A stretch of 57,896 nucleotides of DNA, taken from contig NZ_LJGU01000131.1 of assembly GCF_001751245.1 (NCBI RefSeq), forward strand, positions 1-57,896, read 5' to 3'. The notes under the pieces were generated by a model. It saw nothing but the letters and a program-made list of their open reading frames with translations, was not told the origin of the DNA and made no database searches. Positions 37,856 through 45,973 of this stretch are shown here, piece by piece. Origin of the DNA: Streptomyces oceani. Lineage in GTDB: Bacteria > Actinomycetota > Actinomycetes > Streptomycetales > Streptomycetaceae. The position numbers and the translations under genes were made by a program. How positions within the stretch are numbered: position 1 is the stretch's first letter; every line of letters begins with the position of its first letter.

Positions 37856-38154
37856 CTGGTGCTCCTCCTCGGCACTGGACGAGGCCGTTCGGGGCGGCCT
37901 CCTCGGGCCCGGTCCGGAGGCGCTCGGCGACGTCCCGGAAGCTGACGGCCCGGACGTTACCCATTGGTAAAGGCTGGCGGATAGGGGCTGACAGGCAGAT
38001 GTTCAACGCGTCACAGTTTTCGCCCCGAGGGTCGCCCGCCGCAAACGCGCACCCCACCCGGGGACGGCCGGCGGCGTGAAGCACCGTCGGGCGTCGCCGC
38101 GTCCGGCGGCGTCCCGGCGAGGCGGCGGCCGGACGGGGCTGGCGGAGGCGGCAC
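37856..38154. other. Divergent intergenic region with a TTACC-N4-GGTAA palindrome
   Basis: This is 299 bases between the ligase gene and the phosphoesterase gene. The main structure is TTACC-CATT-GGTAA (37957-37970), about 100 bases before the ligase start, which looks like an operator for a small dimeric regulator. I identify no regulator gene nearby and no further gene in the interval. Confidence 0.4.
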
Positions 38155-38160
38155 TAGAGT
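38155..38160 (+). promoter_or_regulatory. -10 box of a probable leaderless phosphoesterase promoter
   Basis: TAGAGT is followed by 6 bases and the ATG at 38167. No ribosome-binding sequence is present. Confidence 0.5.
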
Positions 38161-38166
38161 GTCCGG

Positions 38167-38928
38167 ATGCGAGTCCACGTGGTGAGCGACGTACACGGGA
38201 ACAGCCAGGACCTCGCGCGGGCCGGGGACGGCGCGGACGCGCTGATCTGTCTCGGAGACCTGATCCTCTTCCTGGACTACGCCGACCACTCCCGCGGCAT
38301 CTTCCCGGATCTCTTCGGTGTCGCGCACACCGAGCGGTACGTCGAACTGCGCACCGCCCGCCGGTTCGCCGAGGCGCACGAGCTGTCCGCGCGGCTGTGG
38401 TCGGGCGTCGACCGGCAGACGGCGGTGGAAAGCGCCGTACGCGAGCAGTACGCCCGGATGTTCGCGGCCTTCCCGGAACCGACGTACGCCACCTACGGCA
38501 ACGTCGACATCCCCGCGCTGTGGCCCGAGTACGCCGAACCCGGCACCACCGTGCTGGACGGTTCGACGGCCGAGATCGGCGGGCTGCGCTTCGGCTTCGT
38601 CGGCGGCGGGCTGCGGACGCCGATGCGCACGCCGTACGAGATCGACGAGGAGACGTACGCCGCGAAGGTCGCGGCACTCGGTCCGGTGGACGTGCTGTGC
38701 TCGCACATACCGCCGGACGTCCCGGAGTTGTGCTACGACACGGTCGCCCGCCGTTTCGAGCGGGGCAGCTCCGCGCTGCTCGACGCGGTGCGCGTGATCC
38801 AGCCCCGCTTCCACCTCTTCGGGCACGTGCACCAGCCGCTGACACGGCGGATGCGGATCGGTCGTACGGAGTGCGTGAACGTCGGGCACTTCAAGGCGAC
38901 CGGACGGCCCTGGGTACTCGAGTTTTGA
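38167..38928 (+). CDS. Calcineurin-like metallophosphoesterase
   Basis: The product is 253 residues with all metal-binding motifs of the family: VSDVHGN at the N-terminus, CLGDLI near residue 29, YGNVD near 115, CSHIP near 180 and FGHVHQP near 220. This fold hydrolyses phosphate mono- or diesters (nucleotides, cyclic nucleotides, lipids), and the substrate cannot be read. The N-terminal motif starts at residue 7, which supports the chosen ATG. It ends 78 bases before the SRPBCC gene on the same strand and may be read with it. Confidence 0.9.
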   Translation: MRVHVVSDVHGNSQDLARAGDGADALICLGDLILFLDYADHSRGIFPDLFGVAHTERYVELRTARRFAEAHELSARLWSGVDRQTAVESAVREQYARMFAAFPEPTYATYGNVDIPALWPEYAEPGTTVLDGSTAEIGGLRFGFVGGGLRTPMRTPYEIDEETYAAKVAALGPVDVLCSHIPPDVPELCYDTVARRFERGSSALLDAVRVIQPRFHLFGHVHQPLTRRMRIGRTECVNVGHFKATGRPWVLEF

Positions 38929-38950
38929 CGGATGCGCCGCGAACGCGCGG

Positions 38951-38956
38951 TAGCCT
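38951..38956 (+). promoter_or_regulatory. Possible -10 box of the SRPBCC-ArsA-like operon
   Basis: TAGCCT lies about 50 bases before the SRPBCC start, giving a short leader with the Shine-Dalgarno site. No clear -35 is visible. Read-through from the phosphoesterase gene is an alternative. Confidence 0.35.
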
Positions 38957-39006
38957 TCCGTCGCAGACGGCAGCAGCGGCGACGGGGTAACCGGAGGGCC
39001 ACGGGG

Positions 39007-39507
39007 ATGGCGGAACACACCAGCTCGAACATCACCATCGAGGCGGAGCCCGCCGAAGTCATGGGCGTGATCTCGGATTTCGAGCGCTATCCGGATTGGA
39101 CCGGGGAGGTCAAGGAGGCAGAGGTCCTCGCGGTGGACGAGGCCGGCCGGGCGGAACAGGTCCGGCTGTTGCTGGACGCGGGCGCGATCAAGGACGAGCA
39201 CACCCTGGCCTACGAGTGGCCCGATCCGCACGAGGTGCGCTGGTCGCTCGTGACCTCGCAGATGCTGCGGTCCCTGGACGGTTCGTACCGCTTGCGACCG
39301 GTCGCGGGCGGTTCCAGCACGGAGGTGACGTACCAGTTGACCGTCGACGTCAAGATCCCGATGCTCGGCATGATCAAGCGCAAGGCCGAGAAGGTCATCA
39401 TCGACAGGGCGCTCGACGGCCTGAAGAAGCGGGTCGAGTCCGGCACGGCTCACTCGGGAGAACCCGGACCGGACCGCCCCGGCGGCTCCGGCAGCGACCG
39501 GGCCTGA
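39007..39507 (+). CDS. SRPBCC (cyclase/dehydrase-like) lipid-binding-fold protein
   Basis: The product is 166 residues with the START/Bet v1-like SRPBCC fold, which forms a hydrophobic pocket. ITIEAEPAEVMGVISDFERYPDWTGEVKEAEVL is the standard N-terminal helix-grip motif, and the C-terminal amphipathic helix (KRKAEKVIIDRALDGLKKRV) closes the pocket. The homologue in M. tuberculosis is, as I recall, Rv2185c. GGAGGG lies 8 bases before the ATG. The stop overlaps the ArsA-like start (TGATG), so the two proteins are co-translated and probably act together. The ligand is unknown. Confidence 0.88.
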   Translation: MAEHTSSNITIEAEPAEVMGVISDFERYPDWTGEVKEAEVLAVDEAGRAEQVRLLLDAGAIKDEHTLAYEWPDPHEVRWSLVTSQMLRSLDGSYRLRPVAGGSSTEVTYQLTVDVKIPMLGMIKRKAEKVIIDRALDGLKKRVESGTAHSGEPGPDRPGGSGSDRA

Positions 39508-41090
39508 TGCCCGACGGGGCTGACCCGGCCGGCACGGCACCGGAGCACGACGAGCCGGACCGTGCCGAGCACGTCGTGGAGCAGTCGGACTTCGGGCGCA
39601 CCGTGCTGTTCACCGGCACGGGTGGTGCCGGGCGTACGACTCTCGCCGCCGCGACCGCGCTGGCCAGCGCGCGACGGGGCGACCGCACACTGCTGCTCAC
39701 CGGCGAGTCGCCCGAGGTGCTGGCGGCGGTGCTCGGACCGCGGGGACAGCAGGCTCCACAAGAGCAGCAGGGACGACAGGGACCCTACGGAAGACCCGGA
39801 GAGCCCTGGCAGCTGGCCGCCGAGCCGGGACTGTGGGTACTCCGGGTCGATCCGGACGAGGAGTTCCGCACCCGTTCGACCGCGATCCAGGAGCGGTGTC
39901 GTACGGCACTGGAACTGACCGGAGCCACTCCCCTGGCACCGGACGAACTCGCTCCGCTGCCGGGCGCGGAGAGCTTCGCGCTGCTGCGTGCCCTGCGGGC
40001 GGTCCGGCCCCCGGGGCAGCGCCCGTGCGGTGACACGCGGCGGCCGTACACCCAGTGGGAGTACACCCAGCGCTCGTACACGGGGCCGGAGCAGGTACGG
40101 CACGAGCACGGCCCGGAACTCCCGGAGGGCGGGCCGTGGGACGTGGTGATCGCCGACCTGCCCCCGGTCGAGCGCACGCTGTCGCTGCTCGCGCTCCCAG
40201 AGCAACTGCGCAGGTACCTACGTCGGCTGCTGCCCGGGGAGAAGCGGGTCGCACGGGCCTTGCGGCCGATGCTGGCCGAGTTGGCCGGCGTCCCGATGCC
40301 CTCCGCCGGGCTGTACCGCACGGCGGCCGGCTGGGACCGCGAACTGACCGCGGTGCAGGACTTGTTCACCAGCCAGCACACCACCGTGCGGCTGGTGACC
40401 GAGCCCGCGCCGGTGCCCTGGACGGCGCTGCGGGGCCTGCTGCCGGCGTACGCGCTCTACGGACTCCGCGTCGAGTCGACCATCGCGAACCGGGTACTCC
40501 CGAACGATTCCGCCGACCCCTGGCTGGCCGGTCTCAGCGCACAGCAGGAGTCCGTGCTCGCGGAGTTGCGCGGGTGGTGCCGGCAGCACGCGGCGGCCCC
40601 CGGGCGGCGGGCGCCAGATCCGGACCCGGATTCGGCCACGGACCCGGACGGCTCGCTGACGGAGGTTCCGCACCTCGGCCATGACCCGCGCGGCCTCGCC
40701 GATCTGGCGACCCTGGGTGCCGCGGCCGCCCTCCGACCGCCCGACGTACGGCGCGGGGACCCGCGGGCGGAGCGGGCGGGCGCCGACGCCACGGAAGACC
40801 TCGCGGGCGCCGTACTGGGCGGGGTCGAGAACCACCTCGAGGAACACGGCCAGTTGCACTGGCGGCTGGAGCTTCCCGGCGCTGAGCGGGAGCGGCTGAA
40901 GCTCGTACGACACGGCGACGAACTCTGCGTCGGGGTGGGGCCGTACCGCCGGATGCTGCCGCTGCCCTCCGCGCTGCGCCGCTGCCGGGTCGCGGGCGCG
41001 GCGCTGGACGAGGGAGTGCTGCGCATCCGGTTCGCGCCTGATCCGGGGCTCTGGCCGGCCGGGACGGGGAGCCCCGGATCAGGGGGCTGA
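39507..41090 (+). CDS. ArsA/Get3-like ATPase with altered P-loop
   Basis: The product is 527 residues. The N-terminal deviant Walker A is VLFTGTGGAGRTTLAAATA near residue 32: the ArsA form GKGGVGKTT has Thr and Arg in place of both lysines. A switch-like WDVVIADLPPVERTLSLLALPEQLRRYL near residue 215 resembles the DTAPTGHTL region of ArsA/Get3 but is also changed. The C-terminal 100 residues have the beta-rich ArsA HSP20-like end (about 440-520). It should be cytoplasmic or membrane-associated and either lacks or has modified ATPase activity. The SRPBCC partner overlaps it; Mycobacterium has the same pair (Rv2185c-Rv2184c, as I recall). Function unknown. Confidence 0.85.
   Translation: MPDGADPAGTAPEHDEPDRAEHVVEQSDFGRTVLFTGTGGAGRTTLAAATALASARRGDRTLLLTGESPEVLAAVLGPRGQQAPQEQQGRQGPYGRPGEPWQLAAEPGLWVLRVDPDEEFRTRSTAIQERCRTALELTGATPLAPDELAPLPGAESFALLRALRAVRPPGQRPCGDTRRPYTQWEYTQRSYTGPEQVRHEHGPELPEGGPWDVVIADLPPVERTLSLLALPEQLRRYLRRLLPGEKRVARALRPMLAELAGVPMPSAGLYRTAAGWDRELTAVQDLFTSQHTTVRLVTEPAPVPWTALRGLLPAYALYGLRVESTIANRVLPNDSADPWLAGLSAQQESVLAELRGWCRQHAAAPGRRAPDPDPDSATDPDGSLTEVPHLGHDPRGLADLATLGAAAALRPPDVRRGDPRAERAGADATEDLAGAVLGGVENHLEEHGQLHWRLELPGAERERLKLVRHGDELCVGVGPYRRMLPLPSALRRCRVAGAALDEGVLRIRFAPDPGLWPAGTGSPGSGG
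41037..41083 (+). terminator. 15-bp hairpin inside the end of the ArsA-like gene
   Basis: Perfect 15-base arms CCTGATCCGGGGCTC and GAGCCCCGGATCAGG, 17-base loop, ending 5 bases before the TGA at 41088. It encodes the last residues as well as a strong stem, and probably ends transcription at the stop codon. Confidence 0.55.
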
Positions 41091-41264
41091 TCCGCGGGTG
41101 CTGGTGCTGGCCCGCCGAAGGCCGGCCGTACGGGCGGGTGGCACGGGGCGTACGGGCGGCTCGGTGGCGGCGCGGAAGTTGTCCACGAGGCGTCGGGAGC
41201 CAGCCCACCGAGGACCGCTGTTCGGGTACGGTCGGTGGAAAGAGTCCTTCTGCTAGGAGCCGTC

Positions 41265-41801
41265 ATGAGCGATGCCGCTGAGCGCCCCGCAGCCGAGCCC
41301 GAAGTCGACGCCTGGGCGGCGGCCTGTGAGGAGGACCTGGCCGCGGAGAAGGCCCGCCGTCGCGCGGAGCACGGCCCGCAGCCGCTCAGCGCGACCGAGG
41401 AACTGCGCCGGTTCGCGGACGCCGTGGCCGACAAGGCCGGGCTGCTGGGGAAGCCGCTCGGCGGCACGGCCGGCCAGGCCGCCGCGCAGGGTGCCGCTCA
41501 GCAGCTGTTCGACCAGGCGCGGGCCGTGGTGGAGCCGGTCGTGCAGCGCAATCCGCAGGTCTTCGACCACCTGGCGACCGCCGGCGGCGAGTTGCTCGCC
41601 GCCTACCGCTCGGCCGTGCGCGACCAGGAGCGTCGCTGGTCCTCCCAGCTGCGCCCGGAGGACGCCCGGGAGAAGCCCCAACCAGACCACCAGTCCGGCC
41701 AAGGCGACCAGAGCCAGAGCGGCGGCGATCAGGACGGCTCGGGGCGTTCGGAGCAGCGGCGGGACGACGGGGACGGGCCGGAACAGATCGACCTCGACTG
41801 A
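41265..41801 (+). CDS. DUF5304-type conserved protein upstream of glucokinase
   Basis: The product is 178 residues, soluble and acidic: an Ala/Glu-rich helical N-terminus (DAWAAACEEDLAAEKARRR), a conserved centre (GTAGQAAAQGAAQQLFDQARAVVEPVVQRNPQVFDHL) and a Gln/Asp/Gly-rich disordered end. It occupies the place of S. coelicolor SCO2127, which has been linked, as I recall, to glucose use and glucokinase activity. TAGGAG lies before the ATG. The glkA gene begins 322 bases later on the same strand. No enzyme motif is visible. Confidence 0.78.
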   Translation: MSDAAERPAAEPEVDAWAAACEEDLAAEKARRRAEHGPQPLSATEELRRFADAVADKAGLLGKPLGGTAGQAAAQGAAQQLFDQARAVVEPVVQRNPQVFDHLATAGGELLAAYRSAVRDQERRWSSQLRPEDAREKPQPDHQSGQGDQSQSGGDQDGSGRSEQRRDDGDGPEQIDLD

Positions 41802-42123
41802 CTGACTGGTCGTGAGGACGGGTGGTGACTCCGATATCACCGACCGTGTCCCGCGTGACCCGGTCCGGTGAGGGTTCCCTACGTGGCCACACGTGACGAC
41901 TCCGGTGCCTGGCCGGCGTCGTGCGGTAGGCCCTCACCGCCGTGTCCAGAGTGACGTCGCGCGGTTCCGCCCGTGGCGACCGCGCGGTTGGGCCCCACAC
42001 CCTGCTCAGCACGCGCCCTCCTCGCGCGAGGAACGCCCTGTGGTGGGCGCCCACACCGCCCGACCTGCTGTCCCGCTCCGGTACTCTCGTCGCGGCGGGG
42101 TTCGACCGACAACTGAGGGACTC
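41802..42123 (+). other. Intergenic region upstream of glkA
   Basis: This is 322 bases. A possible -10 TACTCT (42082-42087) lies about 37 bases before the glkA ATG, and a GAGGGA ribosome-binding site lies next to it. I see no hairpin or gene. The length suggests that glkA has its own promoter in addition to any read-through. Confidence 0.4.
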
Positions 42124-43065
42124 ATGGGACTCACCATCGGCGTCGACATCGGCGGCACCAAGATCGCGGCCGGTGTGGTCGACGAAGAGGGCACGATCCT
42201 GGAAACGGCCAAGGTGGCGACCCCGCCTTCGGCTGAGGGCGTCGTGGACGCCATCGCGGGCGCGGTCCGTACGGTCAGCGCCACCCAGCAGGTGGAGGCC
42301 GTCGGCATCGGCGCCGCCGGCTACGTCGACGACAAGCGCGCCACCGTGCTCTTCGCCCCGAACATCGACTGGCGACACGAGGCGCTCAAGGACAAGATCG
42401 AGCAACGGGTCGACCTCCCGGTCGTCGTGGAGAACGACGCCAACGCCGCCGCCTGGGGCGAGTTTCGCTTCGGGGCGGGCCAGGGCCACGACGATGTCGT
42501 GTGCATCACCATCGGCACGGGGCTGGGCGGCGGTATCGTGATCGGTGGTCGACTGCACCGCGGACGGTTCGGCGTGGCGGCCGAGTTCGGCCATATCCGG
42601 GTCGTCCCGGACGGCCTGCTGTGCGGCTGTGGAAGCCAGGGCTGCTGGGAACAGTACGCCTCCGGCCGCGCGCTCGTACGGTACGCGCGGCAGCGTGCCG
42701 CCGCGACCCCGGAGAAGGCCGAGATCCTGCTCGGCCTCGGCGACGGCACCCCGGCCGGTATCCACGGCCGACACATCAGCCAGGCGGCGCGGCAGGGCGA
42801 CCGAGTCGCCGTGGACGCCTTCCGGGAGTTGGCCCGTTGGGCGGGTGCCGGCCTCGCCGATCTGGCCTCCCTCTTCGATCCGTCCGCGTTCATCGTGGGT
42901 GGCGGCGTCTCGGACGAGGGTGACCTCGTGCTGGACCCGATCCGCAAGTCCTTCCGGCGTTGGCTGGTGGGTGGCCGCTGGCGGCCGCACGCCCAGGTAC
43001 TCGCCGCCCAACTCGGCGGCGAGGCCGGGCTGGTCGGCGCCGCGGACCTGGCTCGTCAGGGCTGA
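42124..43065 (+). CDS. glkA: ROK-family glucokinase
   Basis: GlkA phosphorylates glucose with ATP, and in S. coelicolor is also needed for carbon catabolite repression. The product is 313 residues. GVDIGGTKIAAGVVD is the N-terminal ATP motif. The ROK sugar site ENDANAAAWGEFRFG lies near residue 103, and the zinc cysteine cluster CGCGSQGCWEQYASG lies near residues 162-176. The start ATG at 42124 follows GAGGGA. The DUF5304 gene is upstream; a hairpin terminator lies about 190 bases past the stop. Confidence 0.95.
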   Translation: MGLTIGVDIGGTKIAAGVVDEEGTILETAKVATPPSAEGVVDAIAGAVRTVSATQQVEAVGIGAAGYVDDKRATVLFAPNIDWRHEALKDKIEQRVDLPVVVENDANAAAWGEFRFGAGQGHDDVVCITIGTGLGGGIVIGGRLHRGRFGVAAEFGHIRVVPDGLLCGCGSQGCWEQYASGRALVRYARQRAAATPEKAEILLGLGDGTPAGIHGRHISQAARQGDRVAVDAFRELARWAGAGLADLASLFDPSAFIVGGGVSDEGDLVLDPIRKSFRRWLVGGRWRPHAQVLAAQLGGEAGLVGAADLARQG

Positions 43066-43257
43066 CCCCGGGCGGGCAACCGGTGCCCCGGCCTCCGGTC
43101 CTCTTCCGGGTGGTCGGGGCACCCTGAGCCCTCCCGAACTGCCGCCAGTCGGGCCGGCCGACGTACGCGTACGGCATACGGCAGGTCAGGTCCGGCCGTC
43201 GACGTGCCGTCGTTCGGATCTCCGCGGGGATCACTCTGACGGCACCGGCCCTGGCAC
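43066..43257. other. Intergenic sequence between glkA and its terminator
   Basis: I see no gene or clear motif in these 192 bases. Together with the hairpin after it and the promoter region to 43470 this makes a 405-base gap. Confidence 0.3.
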
Positions 43258-43296
43258 GCGCCCCTGCCGCGTTGTCGTCGGAGCGGGCAGGGGCGC
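43258..43296 (+). terminator. Hairpin terminator downstream of glkA
   Basis: Arms GCGCCCCTGCC and GGCAGGGGCGC (11 bases, extendable with one bulge) surround a 17-base loop, about 190 bases after the glkA stop. There is no U-tract. Confidence 0.55.
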
Positions 43297-43457
43297 TGTG
43301 CTCTCGTCCCCTCGGCCTTCGGCCTCACGACCTGGGGAGGCCCCACCGTAGGCCTGCCGACCTGGCGGTCTGGCCAGACCCCGGCACCCGGACCCCGCTC
43401 CTGGATCCACGAAGTTCCCACCGACACGACCTTGCGGCGACCTGCGGCGGCCCGTAC

Positions 43458-43463
43458 TACGCT
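43458..43463 (+). promoter_or_regulatory. -10 box of a probable leaderless EEP-family gene promoter
   Basis: TACGCT, 7 bases, then the ATG at 43471. The same hexamer with 7-base spacing occurs before murE and before the GT87 gene. Confidence 0.5.
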
Positions 43464-43470
43464 GCGCCGT

Positions 43471-44238
43471 ATGACACTTGCGGACCTCCCCGAGTCACGA
43501 ACCGAAGCCGACGGCTCCGCAGTGGTCCGCCTGCTCAGCTACAACATCCGCGCCATGCGCGACGACCGCGAAGCGCTCGTCCGGGTCATCCGCGCCTGTG
43601 CCCCGGACGTCGTGTGCGTGCAGGAGGCGCCGCGGTTCTTCCGCTGGCGCAAGTACGCCTCCTGGCTCGCCCGGCGCACCGACCTCTGCTACGTCACGGG
43701 CGGCGCCACGGCCTGTGGTCCGATGATCCTGTCCTCGCTGCGGGCGTACGTCGAGCACACCGAGGACATCGTGCTGCCCCGCAGTCCCGGGCTGCACCGG
43801 CGGGGCTTCGCCACCGCGCTGCTGCGTTTCGGCTCCTCGGCCCGGTTGTCCGTCACCAGCTGTCATCTGAGCCTACAGAGCGACGAACGGTACGCCCAGG
43901 CCGCCCGGCTGGCCGAGCGGTTGCCGCGTCCGGAGACGCCGCACTCGGTGGTCGCCGCCGACCTCAACGAGCGGCCCGGCGGGCGCTCCTTCCGCCTGCT
44001 GACCGACTCCGGCCCGCTGCGGGACGTCTGGGCCAGCAAGCCCTGGGGCAGCGAACACACCCACCCCGCCGCCGCCCCCCGACAGCGCATCGACGCGGTC
44101 CTGGCCACGGACGGTGTCGAGGTGCTGGGCGGGGGCGTGCCGGTGGGCCTGCCCGGAATCGACGAGCGGATCCTGGGCGCGGCCTCGGATCACCGGCCGG
44201 TGCTCACCGCGCTGCGCGTGCCACCCGCGCGGCCCTGA
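43471..44238 (+). CDS. Endonuclease/exonuclease/phosphatase-family hydrolase
   Basis: The product is 255 residues of the EEP superfamily (DNase I / AP endonuclease / phosphodiesterase fold). Motifs in order: LLSYNIRAMRDD near residue 20 (Asn), VCVQEAPRFFRW near 50 (metal Glu), VTSCHLSLQSDERYAQ near 130 (catalytic His), VAADLNERPGG near 163 (Asp-Asn), and ASDHRPVLTAL near the end (catalytic Asp-His). There is no signal peptide. The substrate (nucleic acid or phospho-lipid) is open. The chosen ATG is leaderless with a TACGCT box 7 bases before it. Confidence 0.9.
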   Translation: MTLADLPESRTEADGSAVVRLLSYNIRAMRDDREALVRVIRACAPDVVCVQEAPRFFRWRKYASWLARRTDLCYVTGGATACGPMILSSLRAYVEHTEDIVLPRSPGLHRRGFATALLRFGSSARLSVTSCHLSLQSDERYAQAARLAERLPRPETPHSVVAADLNERPGGRSFRLLTDSGPLRDVWASKPWGSEHTHPAAAPRQRIDAVLATDGVEVLGGGVPVGLPGIDERILGAASDHRPVLTALRVPPARP

Positions 44239-44311
44239 GCCGCCGCACGACGCACGGAAGACGTACGGAGAGGCGGAACAGCGCAGCGACCGAAGGGCCC
44301 GTACGCGCCCG

Positions 44312-44428
44312 TCAGTTCGCTCCGCCGTGCCCCGTCCGGTCAGGATCCCGCTCCCGGCGCAGCTCGATCACGACGAGCCAGCCGGTCAGCAAGGCCACCA
44401 AAGTGAACACCAACGTCAGAGTCAGCAT
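44312..44428 (-). CDS. 38-residue single-pass membrane peptide
   Basis: This short frame begins MLTLTLVFTLVALLTGWLVV, which is one membrane helix, and continues with a charged tail (IELRRERDPDRTGHGGAN). The hydrophobic-then-basic layout is that of a real microprotein and the frame has high third-position GC. Only a weak GGGGA lies before the ATG. It sits alone between the EEP gene and another membrane protein gene. I recall no family for it. A conserved orthologue in other streptomycetes would confirm it. Confidence 0.6.
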   Translation of the reverse strand: MLTLTLVFTLVALLTGWLVVIELRRERDPDRTGHGGAN

Positions 44429-44556
44429 GGTCGTCCCCGTTCGTCCGTTGTGTGCGAAGGGTCCATGTTCTCCTTTACGACCCTACGGGCACACCGCACG
44501 ATCCGGGCGGTCTTCCGGCCACGTCGGCTGCCGGAATCCGTACCGAAGCGCCCGCC

Positions 44557-45213
44557 TCACACCACGGCGCCACGCCCCGGGTCATCGAAGTCGTCGTCCT
44601 CGGAGTCGTCCCGAAGCCTGGTGAGCAGGGTCGCGAAGCCCCCCAGGAAGCCGCCCACTCCCAAGGTCATCACCCACCAGGTCATGTCCACCCGCAGAAT
44701 GATGCTGCCGATGAGCAGCAGCGGGCCGCCGAGTGCCCCGAGCCAGGCGAACTTCGTGACCATGTCGGCGTTCGGCAGAGGTGGTGGTTCCGGCGGAACG
44801 AAGTGGTCCTCGTCCTCGCCCTCCTCCGGGGCGGCCCGCCAGTCCCGCGGCCCTGTGCCGGCGGCGTAGACGGTGAGGCTGCGCACCGCCGGCGGATCGT
44901 CGCCCGTCGACCGGTCCGGCCGATCCCGCTCCGCGTCCCGCGTCTCTCCCGGATCGTCCCGGTCGTGGTCGTCCTCGGCGCCGTCGCGAGCACGCCCGTG
45001 ACCGGGCTTGGTCAGGAGGTCGCCGTCCGGGTCCCCGGGCTCGTCCCGCTCGCCGTCCGCCTCCGACCGCTCCGTCGTGTCCTCCCGCTCCGGCACGGCG
45101 TCCGGTTCCTCGCCGTACGCCGCGATGATGGCGGCCCAGGCCGCCTCTTCCTCCGGGGGTAGTACGGGCTCTCGGTCGTCTCCCTGCCCAGCCCCGGCGT
45201 TACGCTCCGTCAC
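44557..45213 (-). CDS. Two-helix membrane protein with acidic N-terminal region
   Basis: The product is 218 residues. A conserved start (about 12-35: PVLPPEEEAAWAAIIAAYGEEP) is followed by a long Asp/Glu/Arg/Gly-rich disordered segment (35-115), a Pro-rich linker, then two membrane helices (about 150-195) joined by a short turn, and an acidic tail. I recognise no family. I chose the GTG at 45213 because it gives the conserved acidic start; it overlaps the esterase gene end by 14 bases, so the two are co-transcribed. Confidence 0.78.
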   Translation of the reverse strand: MTERNAGAGQGDDREPVLPPEEEAAWAAIIAAYGEEPDAVPEREDTTERSEADGERDEPGDPDGDLLTKPGHGRARDGAEDDHDRDDPGETRDAERDRPDRSTGDDPPAVRSLTVYAAGTGPRDWRAAPEEGEDEDHFVPPEPPPLPNADMVTKFAWLGALGGPLLLIGSIILRVDMTWWVMTLGVGGFLGGFATLLTRLRDDSEDDDFDDPGRGAVV

Positions 45214-45973
45214 GTGCCGTCTTCCTCGCCGCGATACGTCTGATGAATCCCTCGCCGTCCGCGAACACCCGCTCCGCGTCATGGTCCAGTGTGACGACGT
45301 GGTAGCTGTGCTCCAACACCGTCTCGGTGACGTCCTTGGCGGACACCCGGGAGAGGACCAGTGCCGAGTCGGACGGAGGCGCCACGTGATCGGTCCGGCT
45401 GTGCAGCAGCAGCAACGGCTGGGTGACCCGCGGCAGATCGTCGCGCACCATCCGGAACAGCTTCCCGAGGGAGTACGCGGCGTGCAGCGGCACCCGGTCG
45501 TAACCCAGTTCGTACGGGGCGTCCTCCCACGCGATGTCGTTGGTCAGCCCCCGGCTCGACGGCACGACGTGGCGGAGGACGGGCAGCGCCAACTCGCTCA
45601 GCCGCGGGAGCGTCATCGCGGGATTGACCACCAGCACCCCGCTCACCGCGTCGCCGTGCCGGGCCGCGAGCCGCAGCGCCAGCGCACCACCCATCGACAA
45701 GCCGGCCACGAAGACCTGGTCACAGCGCTCCCGCAGGAGGGCCAACTCACGCTCCACGGTGGCGTACCAGTCGGGCCAACCGGTCACCTGCAGGTCCTGC
45801 CAGCGTGTGCCGTGGCCCGGCAACAGCGGCAGCGACACGGAGTAGTCCCGGTCGACCAGGTAGTTCCCCCAGGGACGCAGGGACTGTGGCGAGCTGGTGA
45901 ACCCGTGGCAGAGAAGCACGCCGGTCCGGGAGCCGTCGTGACGCATCGGTTCGGCTCCGGGGAAGATCGGCAC
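45200..45973 (-). CDS. Alpha/beta hydrolase, carboxylesterase / monoglyceride lipase type
   Basis: The product is 257 residues. VLLCHGFTSSPQSL near residue 22 is the oxyanion-hole motif. FVAGLSMGGALALRLA near residue 95 carries the nucleophile Ser, LLLLHSRTDHVAPPSD near residue 195 the Asp, and LEHSYHVVTLDHDAERV near residue 225 the His. This is typical of Est30-like carboxylesterases. GGAGG lies 6 bases before the GTG at 45973; longer frames upstream are Pro/Arg-rich without coding character. It is divergent from the plsC-like gene, which suits a common role in acyl lipid turnover, though that is inference. Confidence 0.9.
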   Translation of the reverse strand: MPIFPGAEPMRHDGSRTGVLLCHGFTSSPQSLRPWGNYLVDRDYSVSLPLLPGHGTRWQDLQVTGWPDWYATVERELALLRERCDQVFVAGLSMGGALALRLAARHGDAVSGVLVVNPAMTLPRLSELALPVLRHVVPSSRGLTNDIAWEDAPYELGYDRVPLHAAYSLGKLFRMVRDDLPRVTQPLLLLHSRTDHVAPPSDSALVLSRVSAKDVTETVLEHSYHVVTLDHDAERVFADGEGFIRRIAARKTARDGA

